From assembly GCF_949987535.1 (NCBI RefSeq), contig NC_080067.1, positions 52,574,910-52,638,909 of the forward strand: DNA of 64,000 nucleotides, written 5' to 3'. The stretch is from Balaenoptera acutorostrata (taxonomy: Eukaryota; Chordata; Mammalia; Artiodactyla; Balaenopteridae). Positions 12,138-26,100 of the stretch are shown here, in pieces. A program made the position numbers and the translations under genes. How positions within the stretch are numbered: the stretch's first letter is position 1; every line of letters begins with the position of its first letter. The notes under the pieces were generated by a model. That model did not search any database, had not been told where the DNA came from, and saw only the letters and a list, made by a program, of their open reading frames with translations.

Positions 12138-12365
12138 ATTAGAGGCTACTAATATCTGGCAAAAATAATCTAATAATTTTGAACAAATAAATTGGCTTAA
12201 ATTTATTCAGCTCTTTAAGTTGAACTCCATCTTCCCTCACCTGCACATCTGGGCCTGGCTTCCAGCTGAGCAACTGGCTGGATGCTTATTTATACCATGC
12301 AGCTGCACATTGCCTTCACCACTGGCCTCTCCGCTTGGAGCCATAAACACCCTTAGAAGATGTAT

Positions 12366-12850
12366 TAGTTGTCTACTGTTGTGTAACCAGTTACTCCAAA
12401 ACCTAAAACGATAAACATTTATTATCTTATAGGTTGTGTGAGCCAGGCATCTAGGAATGACTTATCTGGGTAGTTCTGGCTCAGGGTTTCTAATGAGGTT
12501 ACAATCAAGTTGTAATCTGAAGGCTTGACAGGGGCTGGAGGGTCCACACTAAACTCATTCATGTGGCTGTTGCTAAGAGGCCTCAATTTCTTGCCACGTG
12601 GGTGTAGGTCTCAACACAAGGCTGTCTGAATACCCTTATGACATGGTAGCTGGCTTCTAAGAGACGGCACAGAGGAAGCTGCATTGTCTTTTTTGACCAA
12701 ATTTCTGAGTCACACACCATCAACCCTCTTTAATTTTATTTGCTAGAAGCCAGTAACTAAGTCTAGCCCACACTCAAGCGAGGGGAAACTAGACTCCATC
12801 TTTTGAAGGAAAACTGTCAGATCTTGTGGACAAATCTTAAAACCACCACA
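12366..12850 (+). mobile_element. Ancient interspersed repeat, family not resolved
   Basis: Starts 'attagttgtctactgttgtg', then 'aaacatttattatcttatag', 'tctggctcagggtttct' and, near the end, 'agtctagcccacactcaag'. This ordered set of words belongs to a common old mammalian repeat whose name I cannot give with confidence. Confidence 0.6.
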
Positions 12851-13479
12851 GAAGATAATTGGATATGGCTAAGGGAATATAAAATGTGCTTACATTGCCT
12901 TTATGAAAAAAAAAAGTCTAATTCCACTAGGATGCATCAACTTAACAGTAATCAGACACCTACAGAATGCAAAAACTCTTGGAGTGGAGATCACAAATTT
13001 CATGATTGTTAATGTATTAATGGGCAGCCATGGCAATTGGTTCTCATACCTTAAGTCTTAAGAAGGAGAAAGAACACACCAGATCAAAAGAAGTCATCTC
13101 ATCTTGCTCAAACCCCTGTTTTACAGTGAATCAGTTCCTTAAGAGACATGTACTTTATGGGGAATGCTATGCATGTTGTTAACAGATAAACAGAAATGAC
13201 GTTTAATTTCAAGCTCCATTAGTGAGAACAAGGGAATAGGGAGAGTGGTGAGAACAAGGTCAGCCAAGATGGTAAAGGACAAAAGTACTTCATTTCCAAT
13301 CACTTAAAATAGTGTACAAATGCAGCAGCTAGGATATTGTTGAGTGCTTGCCAACTTAAAATAGAAGGGATTATAGGAAAGAACTAGAAAGCCTTGATAC
13401 CAGAAGATCTCAAAATGCTCTATTTTCTATTGAAATAATTGTTTTTACAGCAAGCATTTGGATCATCTAGACTAGATAT

Positions 13480-13690
13480 CTACAGTCTATAGGCCGAATC
13501 TGGCCTGCTGTTTATGTAAATAAAGTTTTATTGGAACACAGCCATGCTCATTCCTTTACACATTTACCCTGGCTGTTTTCACAGTACAGCAGCAAAGCTG
13601 AGTAGTTGCAAAAGAGGTTCTATGGCCCACAACACCAAAAGATTTACTATTTGGCCCTTTACAGAAAAAGTTTGCCAATCTTACAGACTC
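13480..13690. mobile_element. Old hAT-type DNA transposon copy (family uncertain)
   Basis: Contains aataaagttttattggaaca, 'cagccatgctcattccttta' and ends 'ggccctttacagaaaaag' followed by tttgcca. A second copy in the opposite orientation is at 21780-21965. A familiar mammalian repeat, name uncertain. Confidence 0.6.
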
Positions 13691-14935
13691 AAGATGGGGA
13701 TATATGAGCATTATTAACTTCATTACAATAATCCCAAAGCTTTTATGATAGATTCTCTGGGCTTAAAGACAGATCTAAGAGAAAAAATGATGATCAAGAG
13801 ACTGGCAAAAAGCATGCCATTATTTATTAAAACTTGCTACATTTAGGGCAATATGACTAAAAGTTAATGAGAGTATTTCCTCTCATCCCATAAGTAAAAA
13901 CGTAATCTGGAAGTAAGTCAGTACTCTTTAGTATGTAATTGATAGAAAAGAACCTTAAACTATTTTCATGAAAAAGAGGGAGAGACATTTATCGGCAAAT
14001 AAAATTAAAGGGAGTCAGAACCTGGGAATTTGAACACCATTCTTCTCTTTCTTTATGATTCTGTCTCTCACCCTTTCCCACCTTTCCTGCGCTCCCCCCT
14101 ACACCCCAATCCTGTTCGTCTTTCTCTGTTGGCTTCAGTTTTTCTGCTGCAACTGAGTTTTCTCCATGTCATAAGGAGTGTGACTCCTGGAAGCTCCAAA
14201 TATATGATTCCTGTCATCACTAGAGCAGCCAAGAGAGCATTTCTCTTATCTAACCTCAGTATAGAAATCCCAGAAGATGAAGTACAATGATTGGTTTGGG
14301 GCCCACTCCAGTGGTTACAGGTCTTTCTACAGATGAAGAACAGAAGAGGAAATGGTGTGAAGACAAAACGACAAGCAATGGATGGACACAGCCTACTCCA
14401 TAGTACCAACTGGCCCTGCTGTAATAGTTAGCGACAAGACCCAAGGAAATTCTAAGAGGATATTCCATCTCTTCCTTGGCTTAGGCATGGCTCTTGAAAA
14501 TCATAATTATTTAATATATTGTGATTTGAAAACCTCTCTAGGTTTCACAACTCCATTCACTTGTTTCTCAAGAAATTCTTTATTCTTCATGCTCTACTTG
14601 ATGCTTCATAGAAGATAGACATACAATGTTACGTTTTCCTTTGACCATATCTTTCTCAGGGCAAATAATTCCAATTTCTTGGTTCTTCCTCAAGACCCTA
14701 TAGCTGAGAGTTCACTCGTTTTTGTTTGTTGTTGGTTTTTTTTTTTTTACTTCTGTAACATTTGTTTTTTCCAAATTTAAAACACATCTTCTTAATATAT
14801 GAAACTCAGAATGTGACACTGGGTAATGATCCATAGAACCCTGGCTATATTTAGAATTAACATTGGAATCAGATTCACCTGGGAAGAAATCCTAGCTCTG
14901 TGACTTACGTGTTGTATGATCTTTAAATAATACTC
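13691..14935. other. Intergenic DNA, nothing recognised
   Basis: No gene or repeat I can name. Overlapping open frames of 70-113 codons on both strands at 14030-14620 have no recognisable similarity. Confidence 0.5.
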
Positions 14936-14939
14936 TCAT

Positions 14940-15305
14940 TTCATAGATGAGGATTATAAGATTTCATTTAGTAAATATTTATTGAAGTGCTTGGGATATC
15001 AACAATGAACAAGAGAAATAAGTTCTCCACCCTCACAGAACATGTATGTCAAGGAGAGTATAGACACATTGATAGGCTATTTCCATGTACTATGGGAGGT
15101 ACTGTGATATGAAACACAGGACGCTATAAGGGGACATAGAAATGATATTCAGCCTAGACAGGGGTGGGGGTGAGAAGTAGACACTTCCCAGAATTGGTAT
15201 TAAGGTGAGACCTAAAGCAGTGAGCCAGGGAAAGGAGAGGAGAGTGAATAGTGATTGAACAGTGTTTGGGGGTAGCAAATTTATCATAATACAGGAGAGC
15301 ATGGT
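14940..15305. mobile_element. L2-type repeat, first segment
   Basis: 'agtaaatatttattgaagtg', 'caacaatgaacaagagaaa' and 'ctccaccctcacagaacatg' follow the order of the L2-associated 3' sequence read in reverse. The same repeat appears to resume at 16345, so the intervening 1 kb is probably a later insertion. Confidence 0.6.
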
Positions 15306-15309
15306 GATT

Positions 15310-16340
15310 TAAAGGAACTGAACGTTAGTCAAGTATTAGTCAGGAATCTTCAGGTGGTGAGTGGCAGAAATGCATTGCCAACTGGCTCAACTGAAAAAGT
15401 AGAATTTATTGGCTCACTAATCAACCTATGGGTCTACTTGGCTGGCATCAGGGATGGCAAGATATAAAGACTAAAAAAATGTCACAGTTCTCTTCATCTC
15501 TGCCCCTGCCTTTTGCTTGTCTTTGCAGGTGAGGTTTATTCTCTACTTCTGTAGACTATTTTCTCCACACAACTGAGAAAATAGATACCAACTGATGTGA
15601 ATTTACAAACGGTAGCTTTGCTATTGACAAGGAAGGAGAGGTGCTATTTTCCATTTGCTCCAGGCTGCAAAAATGTCAGTAATTGTGCAGGGTCTGAGAT
15701 TTACCTTACAAGCTAACAAGTTAGCCTGCCACAGTTACATGGATGCTGGTAGAAGACTCTAGACTGCTGGCTCAAAGACATGTAATTCTCATGGCACAGC
15801 GGGGCAACGTGAGCTTACTGTTCACATCAGTTCCCCCTTGGTCCCCTAGCATCATGGGGATGATGTGGGGACATCCCAGGTAGATGTTGCACCCACAGTG
15901 GGCTTGTGTCACCCCTAAGGATCTCTGATCTTAAGAAACTTTCGATCTTAGAGAGGGACTGCTAGCAAACCTGCTCAAATTTCACCCTGCGGGGAGACAT
16001 TATCTTTATTATTCTAGCCAGGGAACAAAAATGTCCTCTGACCCAGAGGGAGATACTATCTCTAACGTCTGGCTGTTTGATAGGCAAATATCCTTGAAAA
16101 GATAGTCCAGGATAAAAGCTGTCACAGGATGTGTAGAAACACCACGGAGAATTGCCCTCCAACCAAAATCCCAGGGAAGGAATTGAATTTGTGTGTCTTG
16201 GGTCACGTGCCCATCTTGGATCAAGCACTTTGTCCCAGGATATGGGGTAATATTATTGGCTCTGGTCAAAATCAACTTCCCACCTAAAGACAGGAGTCAA
16301 GGTTGGTTACTATGACATTGGTGCTTGACAAAGATGAGTC
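15310..16340. mobile_element. Probable old repeat inserted within the L2-type element
   Basis: Contains 'aaaaagtagaatttattggc' near the 5' end and 'gggtcacgtgcccatcttgg' near the 3' end, both familiar from a mammalian interspersed repeat I cannot name. Two overlapping 88-codon minus-strand frames at 15962-16275 lie inside it and are not considered genes. Confidence 0.4.
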
Positions 16341-16344
16341 ATAT

Positions 16345-17065
16345 TTATTATGATTCAGAATTAGAGTACAAATTATAAGGCTGAAGAAGTAAGATGGGTT
16401 ATGAAGAACTATGTAGTCATATTAAGGAGTTTGGAACTTTTCCTATGTGCAATAGGGATTTATTAAATAATTTTATAATGGGGTAGTGTTAGTGTTATCA
16501 TTAGAAATATCACAGTAGCACAGATTTTAGGGATAGGAGAGGGTAAATGAGGAGACAAGTTAGGGGACTATTACAATAGTCCAGGTAATAGATAACAAGG
16601 ACCTGAGCCAGGACAGTAGGGATGAAAAAAATGGGCAAATGTAAAGATATTTTGGTAGCATCAATAGGGAGCGAAGACAGAATCAAGGACAAACTTTGCT
16701 TCTGTTTTGGGAAACTTAGTGAATTGAGATTCAGAACCTAGAAAGAGAAGTAAGTTTTAGGAAGGAAAGAAGGCAAATTCAACTTTGAAAATTATAAATT
16801 TAAGGTAGGACGGGTCATAGAAAGCTAGGTTGAGGAGATGGATTGGGAGACATGTCCAAGACATGAGAGAGAAGTAGGCTAGATAGAGAAAAGACTCCAG
16901 GACAAAAGCTGAAAAACACGGATATTTTAGGGGCAGGCAGAAGAGATACCTGAAAAAAAAAAAAAAAAAAAAGTTGGGAAAGAGTAGCCAGGATGGTTAG
17001 AAGAAAACTAAGAACAGATGGTAGAAGGGAAGCCAAAAGAAGATAATTCAAGAGTAGAAATTGAC
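16345..17065. mobile_element. L2-type repeat, second segment
   Basis: 'aactatgtagtcatattaag', 'gactattacaatagtccagg' and a later purine-rich stretch follow the same consensus order as the segment at 14940. A 20-nt poly(A) run lies at about 16953-16972. Confidence 0.55.
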
Positions 17066-17965
17066 TTTTTTAAAAAAAATGCTGTGCAACATGCCATATG
17101 ACAATGTACCACAAGGTAATGAGAATTAAGAACAAAACAAAGAACTCAAAGCTTCAGGAAATCAAAATTCTTTGGTTGTAAGATAAGAAAGGAATTCCAT
17201 CAAACTTAAAGGAGCACTGAGGGGATAAAGTGGGTCCTTTTTTCACATTTCTCACACTATGAAGGCATTCATAAGTGTCCATCATTTTCCTTTATAACAG
17301 AGTCACTGTGACCTCCACGTGGCTCAGATTATACTTACTCCTAGATCCTACTCAATCACTCATAAATATCCAGTCATTACATCTGTACTAATATAGCATT
17401 TTTGTGCTCCACTGTACTTGGCCTTAAAAAAAAGTACCTTTTTTTCCCTTCTGATTATGTCACTGGTACCAAATCCTTTGACATATGGGTTGCACCAAAA
17501 GTCATAGATTAATTGGCAAGGTAAATACAAGTGGCATTTTATTTCTGCTCATCTCATTAATGTAGATCAGTTCCGGGTGATTAGTTCTCTTCCACACATT
17601 AGGTTAAACAGCCCTGTAACTTGGTGCCACACAGAGTAGAATGGTTTGCGATCGTTCTGTTTGCTTTCCCAGGGAGGAGTCAATAGCTTTTTTGTTTATG
17701 TGTGTTTGCACATGACACTCTCTTACATTTCTCTTTTTTCTTCCTCCAGAACTAGCTCAAATAAAATAAAAATTCTTAGCTCTTCCTTTGAAAAGGGGGG
17801 GAAAAAAAACTCATGTGCCAATCCAAGTCGAGAAAGATTGGGAAAGGCATTTTATAATTCATTAATATACATTGGTTCCTCTTAAAATTTTTTCCTTTTA
17901 TGAAAAAGAACTGAATAATGTTACAGGATCAGAAACTAATAAAAAATCACATACTTTCAAAGATT
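17066..17965. other. Spacer just beyond the GOLIM4 3' end
   Basis: AT-rich, no repeat or gene recognised. It would contain any transcription termination region of GOLIM4. Confidence 0.5.
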
Positions 17966-19528
17966 TATCACTTGCTTTTTATAGCTTTATTGACTATTAC
18001 CAAGTTTCAAATAATTAAATACTGCAATTGGGACATTAAAAATACAAACTAATTTACCAAAATAATTGTATTCTGAATATTATGTACAATATTATACATT
18101 TTACATTACATAAAGGGTTTTTATACATAAAGATTTGATTCATGATTACCGAAAATCCAAAATACATTTGAACAAAACATTCCTAGGCATACATACATAA
18201 TCACTCAACTGGGATAATCAAAACCATACATGAGTGTGGTTATTAAAAAATAAAATTACATTCATACGATAATGGTAGAAATTGAAATCTGTTTTTATTG
18301 ATTTGAAAGTACTATTATAAAACCACACACATAAGAATGATGTAACCTAATTCTATTTAGTTAAAAATCTTTATACTGGAGACTGCAATATGTCTCTATC
18401 CCATGGGAAATTTTTGATTTTTAATATTTTTATTTTAAGGGACTTGTATAATTCATAATCATTAAAAGTCTATCCATGGGCATAAAGCAGACCCAATCCC
18501 AGCAAACAGAAAAGTCATAAGGGTCAACCATACCACCATGTGTATTTCACCGTATAGTTTTTGAAAAATACCCTATTCAGTTGTACAATTTGATATGTCT
18601 TCATATTCATGCTTGTCATCAGTGAGTACATACAGAGGCACAAAGCTCACAGGGAAAATATATATTACTGTAGAGAATTAGATACTAAAACAAAGCTATC
18701 ACTGGGTGACTACAGAAAAAAAAGGGGTGCTCACGTGGAAAACGCCACCCATACACACTAAATTAGTTATTAAACAAGGTGTCAGTCCTTCAAAAAGGTT
18801 AATACGCTGATGTGTCATACCTTGTTTGAATCCTGAAATATCTAAGTCCAGAATACTGTCAAGTGAGTTTTAGTTCTATCTCACATTTAAATTTAATTCC
18901 TCTCAAGAGGAAGAGCTGTGATTTTAAGCAAAGCCAAACATTTCTTCTAACTGATCTGAAAAGCCTGAAAAAAATGTCTTTATAACAAAAACGTCTTTCT
19001 AACTGTATGTCACTCTGTCCATGAATCTTATCCTAGAGATACACCGACTGGTGAAAATTCTATCAGAACTATGCATAAGAACCTCGGAAAGGCAGCAATT
19101 AGTAAACTGGCCATTCTCCTCAATGTCTGTACAGCATTTTTCAGTATTCTCTATCCTGCATTTCATCAAAGGCAAACAACAGAATGCTTGGAACGTAGAA
19201 GACAGAGAAGGAACAAGTTGAAACATATACAAAATCAATGTCTTCTCCAACATCACATCATCTATGAAAAATGAGATTCAGAGCCTAAGGTCTGCTTTAT
19301 TCTTCTTCTTCTCGTTCATGTTTTGCTTGAATATAAAAAGAAGCTCTAACCTAGGTTAACAAAATATATTCATATAAATGTATGAGCATTTCTAATACAA
19401 AAGTTAAAAAAAAAGTCTAAATTCTTAATTTTTGTAGTTAAATATCCTAGAGTTCAGTAGGCAGATTTATTTTTGAGCAGCTTGAAAAGAATCCGTCGGC
19501 TGAGCTCTGTCTGTGAAATCGGACACGG
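17966..19528 (-). other. GOLIM4: GOLIM4 3'UTR (end inferred)
   Basis: AT-rich sequence after the stop codon with no recognisable repeat over about 1.5 kb. Canonical AATAAA hexamers on the minus strand lie at 19471-19466, 19301-19296, 18299-18294 and 17991-17986. The most distal one is taken as the main 3' end, so cleavage should fall near 17966-17976. Short open frames on both strands (for example 18999-19256) have no similarity I recognise. Which site is used cannot be told from sequence. Confidence 0.6.
17986..17991 (-). terminator. Distal AATAAA poly(A) signal for GOLIM4
   Basis: AATAAA on the minus strand in the context gtcAATAAAgct, 1.54 kb after the stop and at the edge of the repeat-free UTR-like stretch. 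Chosen as the most likely main polyadenylation signal by position only. Alternatives lie upstream in the UTR. Confidence 0.5.
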
Positions 19529-19678
19529 CTACATTTCAGCTCTTTGCCGAGATTTCTCAGCAGCAGCGGCTCCGTCCTCCTCCTCCTCTTCTTCTTCCTC
19601 GTAGTGATCCTCTCGGCCTTTGGGGTGGTTGTCATCTCGAACTTCTTGCTCTTCTCCATCATTGTTTTTCTCATCGGC
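19529..19678 (-). CDS. GOLIM4: GOLIM4 terminal coding exon with stop (residues ~644-692)
   Basis: The acceptor ctttaag opens 49 codons and a stop. It reads ADEKNNDGEEQEVRDD, a run of eight Glu encoded by GAG/GAA repeats, then DGAAAAEKSRQRAEM. The C-terminal acidic tract and the final AEM match GOLIM4. The Ala-Asp-Glu start replaces the human Thr-Asp-Asp, from memory. Confidence 0.96.
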   Translation of the reverse strand, partial: ADEKNNDGEEQEVRDDNHPKGREDHYEEEEEEEEDGAAAAEKSRQRAEM

Positions 19679-22600
19679 CTTAAAGTTAAAAAGAAAAAAA
19701 AGGAAAACTAAGAGAGAGGGCACAGAGTTAGTGGTATAAATAATTCCCTCTAAAAAAAAAAACACCCCAAAAAACCAGTATGAAGTTATTCATTTTTGGA
19801 GAAAGAAAACAAGTGAAGAAAAATGTTCCAACAGGCGAGTGCTACAGTCTTTTCTAATCTTCACGTTGTCACAAATTTTCCTAGTTCTAGGTTGGCCTGT
19901 TAAACTCTATGGCACCTTAGATGTACCCACTGGTATCTTTCCAACTATACATACGTATCTCCCATACTTTAGCGCACAGGCACACAAGCACAATAGAAAT
20001 AGGTAGATCCTACGCATACATTTTCATCATTTTCACCATAGGTCTCTTCAGCATTATGCTCCAATTCCCTTTTTTTCTCCTCAGTCAAATCTTCCTGAAC
20101 CTAAAACAAACCAGAGACATCAGGTGACACCTTGATCATTTCAACACTTGCAACAACATGTTTTGATTTCCCAAAAGTTCATTTAAAGCAGCAGAGATAA
20201 AATTAAACTAAAAATAAATTTGAAAAGAAAGAGATTTGACTGGTCTATTAGCCATGAAGAAATGTATAATACACCTACTACAAAAAAAATCAACGTGATT
20301 CAGAATCTAGGACCTTTGTGTTTTGAGTTTCTGATTTGTTTAACACTCCAAGTATAACACCTGAAGAAATTCACCTTATAAAATTAAATGGGAGAACCGC
20401 TGGAAGTCTGAAGGCTCTGACAGAATGTAAGTTCTTGCGAAGACAGGAACCATCTGTCTTACTCAACTAACTGCCTTCAATGCCTAGATGCATACTTGGC
20501 ACATTGCAATTGCTTAATAAATATTGTTGAATGAATGAGTCAATGAATGAATCAATGCAAAAAATAGCTGCTCTGTAAAGGCACAGAAATCAGGCACCAC
20601 TACCTATATATAATGTAGTAGAAAACTGAGGAAAACCTGTGTGTATACATTTCTAACATTAAGAATAAACTTCTCTGGCTAAAATATCTAGAACACATTT
20701 CAATTTCTTCATATAATAGTTATTAAGCTACCTCAAATCCCTACATCTCTTTAGTGTTCTAACACATTTCTGTTTTAAGTAGTTTTCTTCATGTATGCTA
20801 CTACTATCATGTGTCACTGATTCCGATTTTTTTCAAAATGCAAATCAAAGAAAGCATCCAAATATTTTTGCTAAATAATCTGTATTTAATGATCACAGTC
20901 CACACAAATAGAGGGTAAAATATTTTCTAACTTAACTATTCTGAAAACTATACATATGCCAAAAGGTTTAAGTCATTTGAATACATTTCAAAAAATCGCT
21001 GACTACCAATTAAGCATGATGCAGTGTCCAGGTACCAGAAAGAACCCTGATCTCTCTGAGGAGAGTGGCATAAAAGGAAGTCTTCTTGAATAACACACAA
21101 AATTACCTAATTTTGGGGGGCGGGGTGTATGTGTGATAAGTATCCCAGAAATGGGCAAGGGAAGGAAAGTATGCAGGTGTTACAATTAAGGAACGACTGA
21201 TTAAGGGCTGCCTCAAGGTGTCCAGCCCAGGTTCAGCAGGGTGAACTGCAACCCACCAGACTCACTTCGGAGGGACCCTGGCCTGTTAGGAGCTTACAAA
21301 GATGACCCTTCCAAGATGCCCTAACGGAGCCCAGCCTTCACGAACCTCTTCTAACCAGTCAATTGTTGGCTGGACTCTCAGCCCCTACACCACGCTGGCA
21401 CCAAATAAATACATTGTGGGGACAGGTATAGAGTATATTTTATATTCATGTGTCCTGGTAGAGCGAGCTATAAAGAAGACACCTCTGTCTTACCTGCAGT
21501 TTCTATCAGTGGCCAATGACATCTCTTCTGCCCTTAGTCATGGAATCTCATGACAGCATTTCCCAGGACATTGTAACGAAAACAGTGAAGCACTTATTTC
21601 AGACTATATTAAGGTCTCACTAACTGAAAATTGCTGAAGTGTCCCCAGTCAATTTCAGTAAACAGACATGTCTTCTACAGCCTTAATAATGAAAATATAC
21701 TAGTGAACACTAAACATGCTTTAGTTGGGGTTGGGAGGGAACTGCCTTGAAACTGTGGTATGGTGAAAAGAACCAGGGTTGGCAAACTTTTGCTGCAAAG
21801 GGCCAGAGAGTAAATATCCAGACTTTCTTGGCCATGAGGTCTCTAGCAGCTACCCAACTCTAGTGCAGCATCAGCCTTAGACAACATGTACACAAGAAGG
21901 CATGGCTTGTGTTCCAATAAGGCTTCACTGATAAAATAGGCCCAGACTCTGTAGTCTGCAGACCATGGAGTCAGACAGACCTGTGTTAAAACCTTGGCTC
22001 CTCAACTCTCCAGGTTGTATGAACAACAAGGTCATTTGTTTTTACTGTGAAGATTTTCAAGCACACACAAATAAAGGCAATAATTCAATAAACTCCTTAG
22101 AGCCATCACCAAGGCTCAAAGGTTACCTCAATGTTGCCACGCTTGCATCACCTATCACTTTTCTTTATTTTCTGATGAATTATTCTTAAAATTCTAGATA
22201 TCATGTAATTTCACCCCTACTCTTCTCGGAATGTATTTCTAAGCACACTGGACTTTTCTTATATAACCATAATGCCATTATCACGTCTGATAAATAATTC
22301 CATGGTATCATCTGATGTCTAGTCCTTACTTACATTTTGCTGATTGTCTTAAATATGTCTATTTATAGTTGGTTTGTTCTAATCATGATCCAAACAAAGG
22401 CCACATCTAACACCAGTTCCGCTCCCCTCTTTTTCCCTTAATGCTACTATCTTGAATTGTTGTCCAGTAAAATGACCCACATTCTGGATTTATTTGCTTC
22501 TTTAAGGTATCACTTAACTCGTTTTTTTAGCCTCCACATTTCTTATAAAAGGAAGTTAGCTTAAAGGCTTGAATGAATTCAGATTCAATTTGCAAAACAA

Positions 22601-23073
22601 GGACTTTTCAGAGGTGATGCTGTAGATTTCATATTTTCATCACATCAGGAGGCATATAATGCTTGTCCCACTTTTAGTGAAGCTAAGGTTGGCCAGTGAG
22701 CTCAGATAGCTACAGCCTGATCCCTCCATGGTAAAATCCCCTGACCTCCATCCATCTGGTGATATCATCCATTGATGACTGCTCTTAAATCAACTGTTTT
22801 AATTAGGGGGTTACAAAACTGGTGACTTTCTAATTCCATCATTCCTTCTGTATTGACTAACTTCTATAAAGAAAAACTTGCCCATATCAGCTATTTAGTT
22901 ACTATGCTTAGTATATTTAATCATGGTAGCTTTTAACAGCAGACCTGGGTAGGGTCTAATCGTGGTTCTAACAATAACAAGCTGTGTGACCTCTGAAAAC
23001 TTACCTAACCTCTCTGAAGCTCAAATGTCTTATCTGTCAAAGAAAGGGTTAGATAAAAAGCGGTGATTTTTAA

Positions 23074-23118
<45 letters not shown>

Positions 23119-26100
23119 GGGGGGGGAGCGGGTAGGGGGAGTCATGGACCCTTTTAAACACTTTGGTTAGGAAGTCTTTAGTAAATGGGCATAGGTACAC
23201 ATAATTTTGCATGGAAGTTTCAGGAGGTTCAGACTTCCCGAAGTCTAGCTACAGACCTGACCTGTCGTAGGCCTGTTCTCTAAACAGCGTGCTCCTGAAA
23301 CATCAGCATCAGCTGGGGGGCTTGTGAAAAACTCCAACTCCTAAACCCCACACAGACAGGATCAAAATCTCCAAGGGTAAGGTCTGATCCAGGAATCTGT
23401 ATTTTTTACACACTTTCCAAGGTGATTCTTAGCCACAGCAAAGCCTAAGAGTCATTCGCTTGAGTGACAATGAATGTCTCTGGCTAGAGAGATAAACACC
23501 TGTTTATGAGTTCTGTCTTCTCTTCTCTTGGGATCTACTGTAGGAAATTTAGGTTGTTGACTAGTTGTCAATATAATCTGAGGTGGGAACCACTGATTTA
23601 AATTACTTTTTAATTTAGGGATTGCACAAATGAAAATTTTGTAGGTTTTCAAATTTATAAATGTACCTTTTCTATTCTAGTAATATATTCTTCATATTTG
23701 GGGCAAAAGTAATTCAAATGCATTTTAAAGGCACTGCTGACATGGGACAAAGTGATATGGAGTTTCTCATTTTAAAATATGCTTACACTAATAACCAGAA
23801 GCCAAATGTGACTCTTTTACAATGTAGACATGCCAATTATGTCTTCCACACTTGACCCTCTTTATTATCCTGCTAAAGCCGACGCAAACATTTTGTTAAA
23901 TATCTCCCTACACCGCTCCTCATTACTCATTACTGAAATCTAATGTTTTAGGCATTTTAGAAATGGTCCCTATGTGATGTGGCAAAGTTTAATAAATAGC
24001 GAAAACAAAACAAGATAAAACAGATCTTCTGAATCTGAAATGGGCTTTGGCTAGCTACCCAGTCCCCGTATGTATTCGCGCCTTTCTCTGATGCATCAAA
24101 GATGTTACGGGATGAGCCAGGAACCAGAAGGCTGCACCTTAAGTAGTCAAGAATCCTGGAATCCAAAGAAGTGGATGGGATGTGACAATGGAAGGGCCTT
24201 CCAACAATGTCCACTATGGTGGTGAACACCCCTGCTTGCCGGCGAATGTTTAATAGGAGAGGTTCTGCCATCTGGACAGCTTCTTGATGTGGTGATTCAC
24301 AGGCTGACATACCACTAAAGGGAGCCAGGTAACCCTGTACCTGCTCTTACGTGAGTGTTCAGATCAATCTGTTTTCAGTTAGATGGGAGAAACTGAGCAC
24401 TCGGGTTTTTCAAAGCGGTCATTTAGTCTCTATATATTTTTAAACATTTAAATAATTTTAAAGCACACATAGTACTTTTTGGCAATGTCATAGTTTGTCT
24501 CGTTTGCTCATAAGGATATAAAAAATCTGTAAAGTAAGCAACATGAGGATGGGCACACCATATGAATGTCTTTCACTCTAAGGATCCCAAACAGTAAACA
24601 ATGAACGCGTGTTAATAGCCATCGTCTTTACGTCTCAGAAGGATAACACTGTTGCACTCAGATAAGAGAAGGCAGGGAGAATGCACACTTGTTTTGGGTC
24701 CTCTACTCTCAGAGCTCAATCAGTCTGATGAGCTGTACCTTTGAACAGTTATAACCCTGGCAAGGTGCAACTCCTCCCTAGGGGCAAATGTGACAGAAGT
24801 CAGGCTGATTGTGGGCTGGAAGGGAGGGGACCCCACGGCAGCAATGGGCCTTACATCCCAGGGGTCAGCTGGGGCAGCGGAAGACTCTGAGGCTTAAGGA
24901 AGATAAGAATGATGCAAATCACACAGCGTTTTACGGTTTTCAGTGCTCACACACACAGCACTTGTAAACAACATGCTATGTGTTCTCACGTATTGCATCC
25001 CTGTTTGTTTTTCTTATTTTGCTGCAGTCTGCTGAGAACTTCGTCTCTGTTACTAATCCTTGCCTGGTATATGGAAGTGCTTCTCCCTCCTCAAGGCAAG
25101 AGCTGAGAACAATGGAAAGAGGTGGGAAAATCCAATAAGTAATCAGCACAGGAACTACCAGAAAACTACCAGAAAAATATAACACAGCCTGAGCAAGGGG
25201 CGCTTACGGGGCGGAGGGGAAAGGTACCCAGGGAAGAAGAGAGGCACGCTGGGCTTCCGCTGAGAGCTCACACGGCAACCACCCTAAATGAGAGGGCGTG
25301 TTGACCTGGGGCCTCTGTGCGAGGGTTAGGAAGTGGGGGCAGGGGTGCCACAGCTAGGAGCTCTGGGCAGGGAACCAGGGGTCGGGCGGGGGAGGGGGAA
25401 GGGCTCCAGTCAGTCAGCCCGCCTGAGGGAGGAGGGGCGGCGGCATCGGGCACCGGGCTCTGCCTCGTCACCATCCTCCTTCCCTCCCGCCTCTCTGCCT
25501 TTGTTTTCTTTCTATCTTTGATCCCTCTTGGATCCCGGGATTTCTCTCTCCACCTTAACTGACAGAATATAGAAGTTAAAAAAAAAAAAATCAGTAAATA
25601 CTGATTAAAATTTTATGTTTACCCTTCTGAATTTTTAAAAAGAAGCCAAGGTCAATCTCTTCTCTTTTAATCTCCCAAAGATTCCTGGCATCTGACATAA
25701 TGAAACAAAGTCATATTAGTCTAGACATCCTGTTACAAGAGAGGTCCAGATGAATATCTTTCTCTTGCCAAATGTCTTAATATTCAAGGCTGCTGGGTTC
25801 TCTAATGCTCTCTTCTGATAATACAGCTCAGGGTCTTCATTAGGATGAACAGCAGGATGAGAAAAAGGAGAGTAAGAAGATCAAGCCAGGTAGACTGCAC
25901 GTGACTAGAGGTGTATGTTGCCAATGGCTGCAAAGAATGATGTTCTTGGGCTTCCCTGGTGGCGCAGTGGTTGAGAATCTGCCTGCCAATGCAGGGGACA
26001 TGGGTTCGAGCCCTGGTCTGGGAGGATCCCACATGCCGCAGAGCAACTAGGCCCGTGAGCCACAATTACTGAGCCTGCGCGTCTGGAGCCTGTGCTCCGC

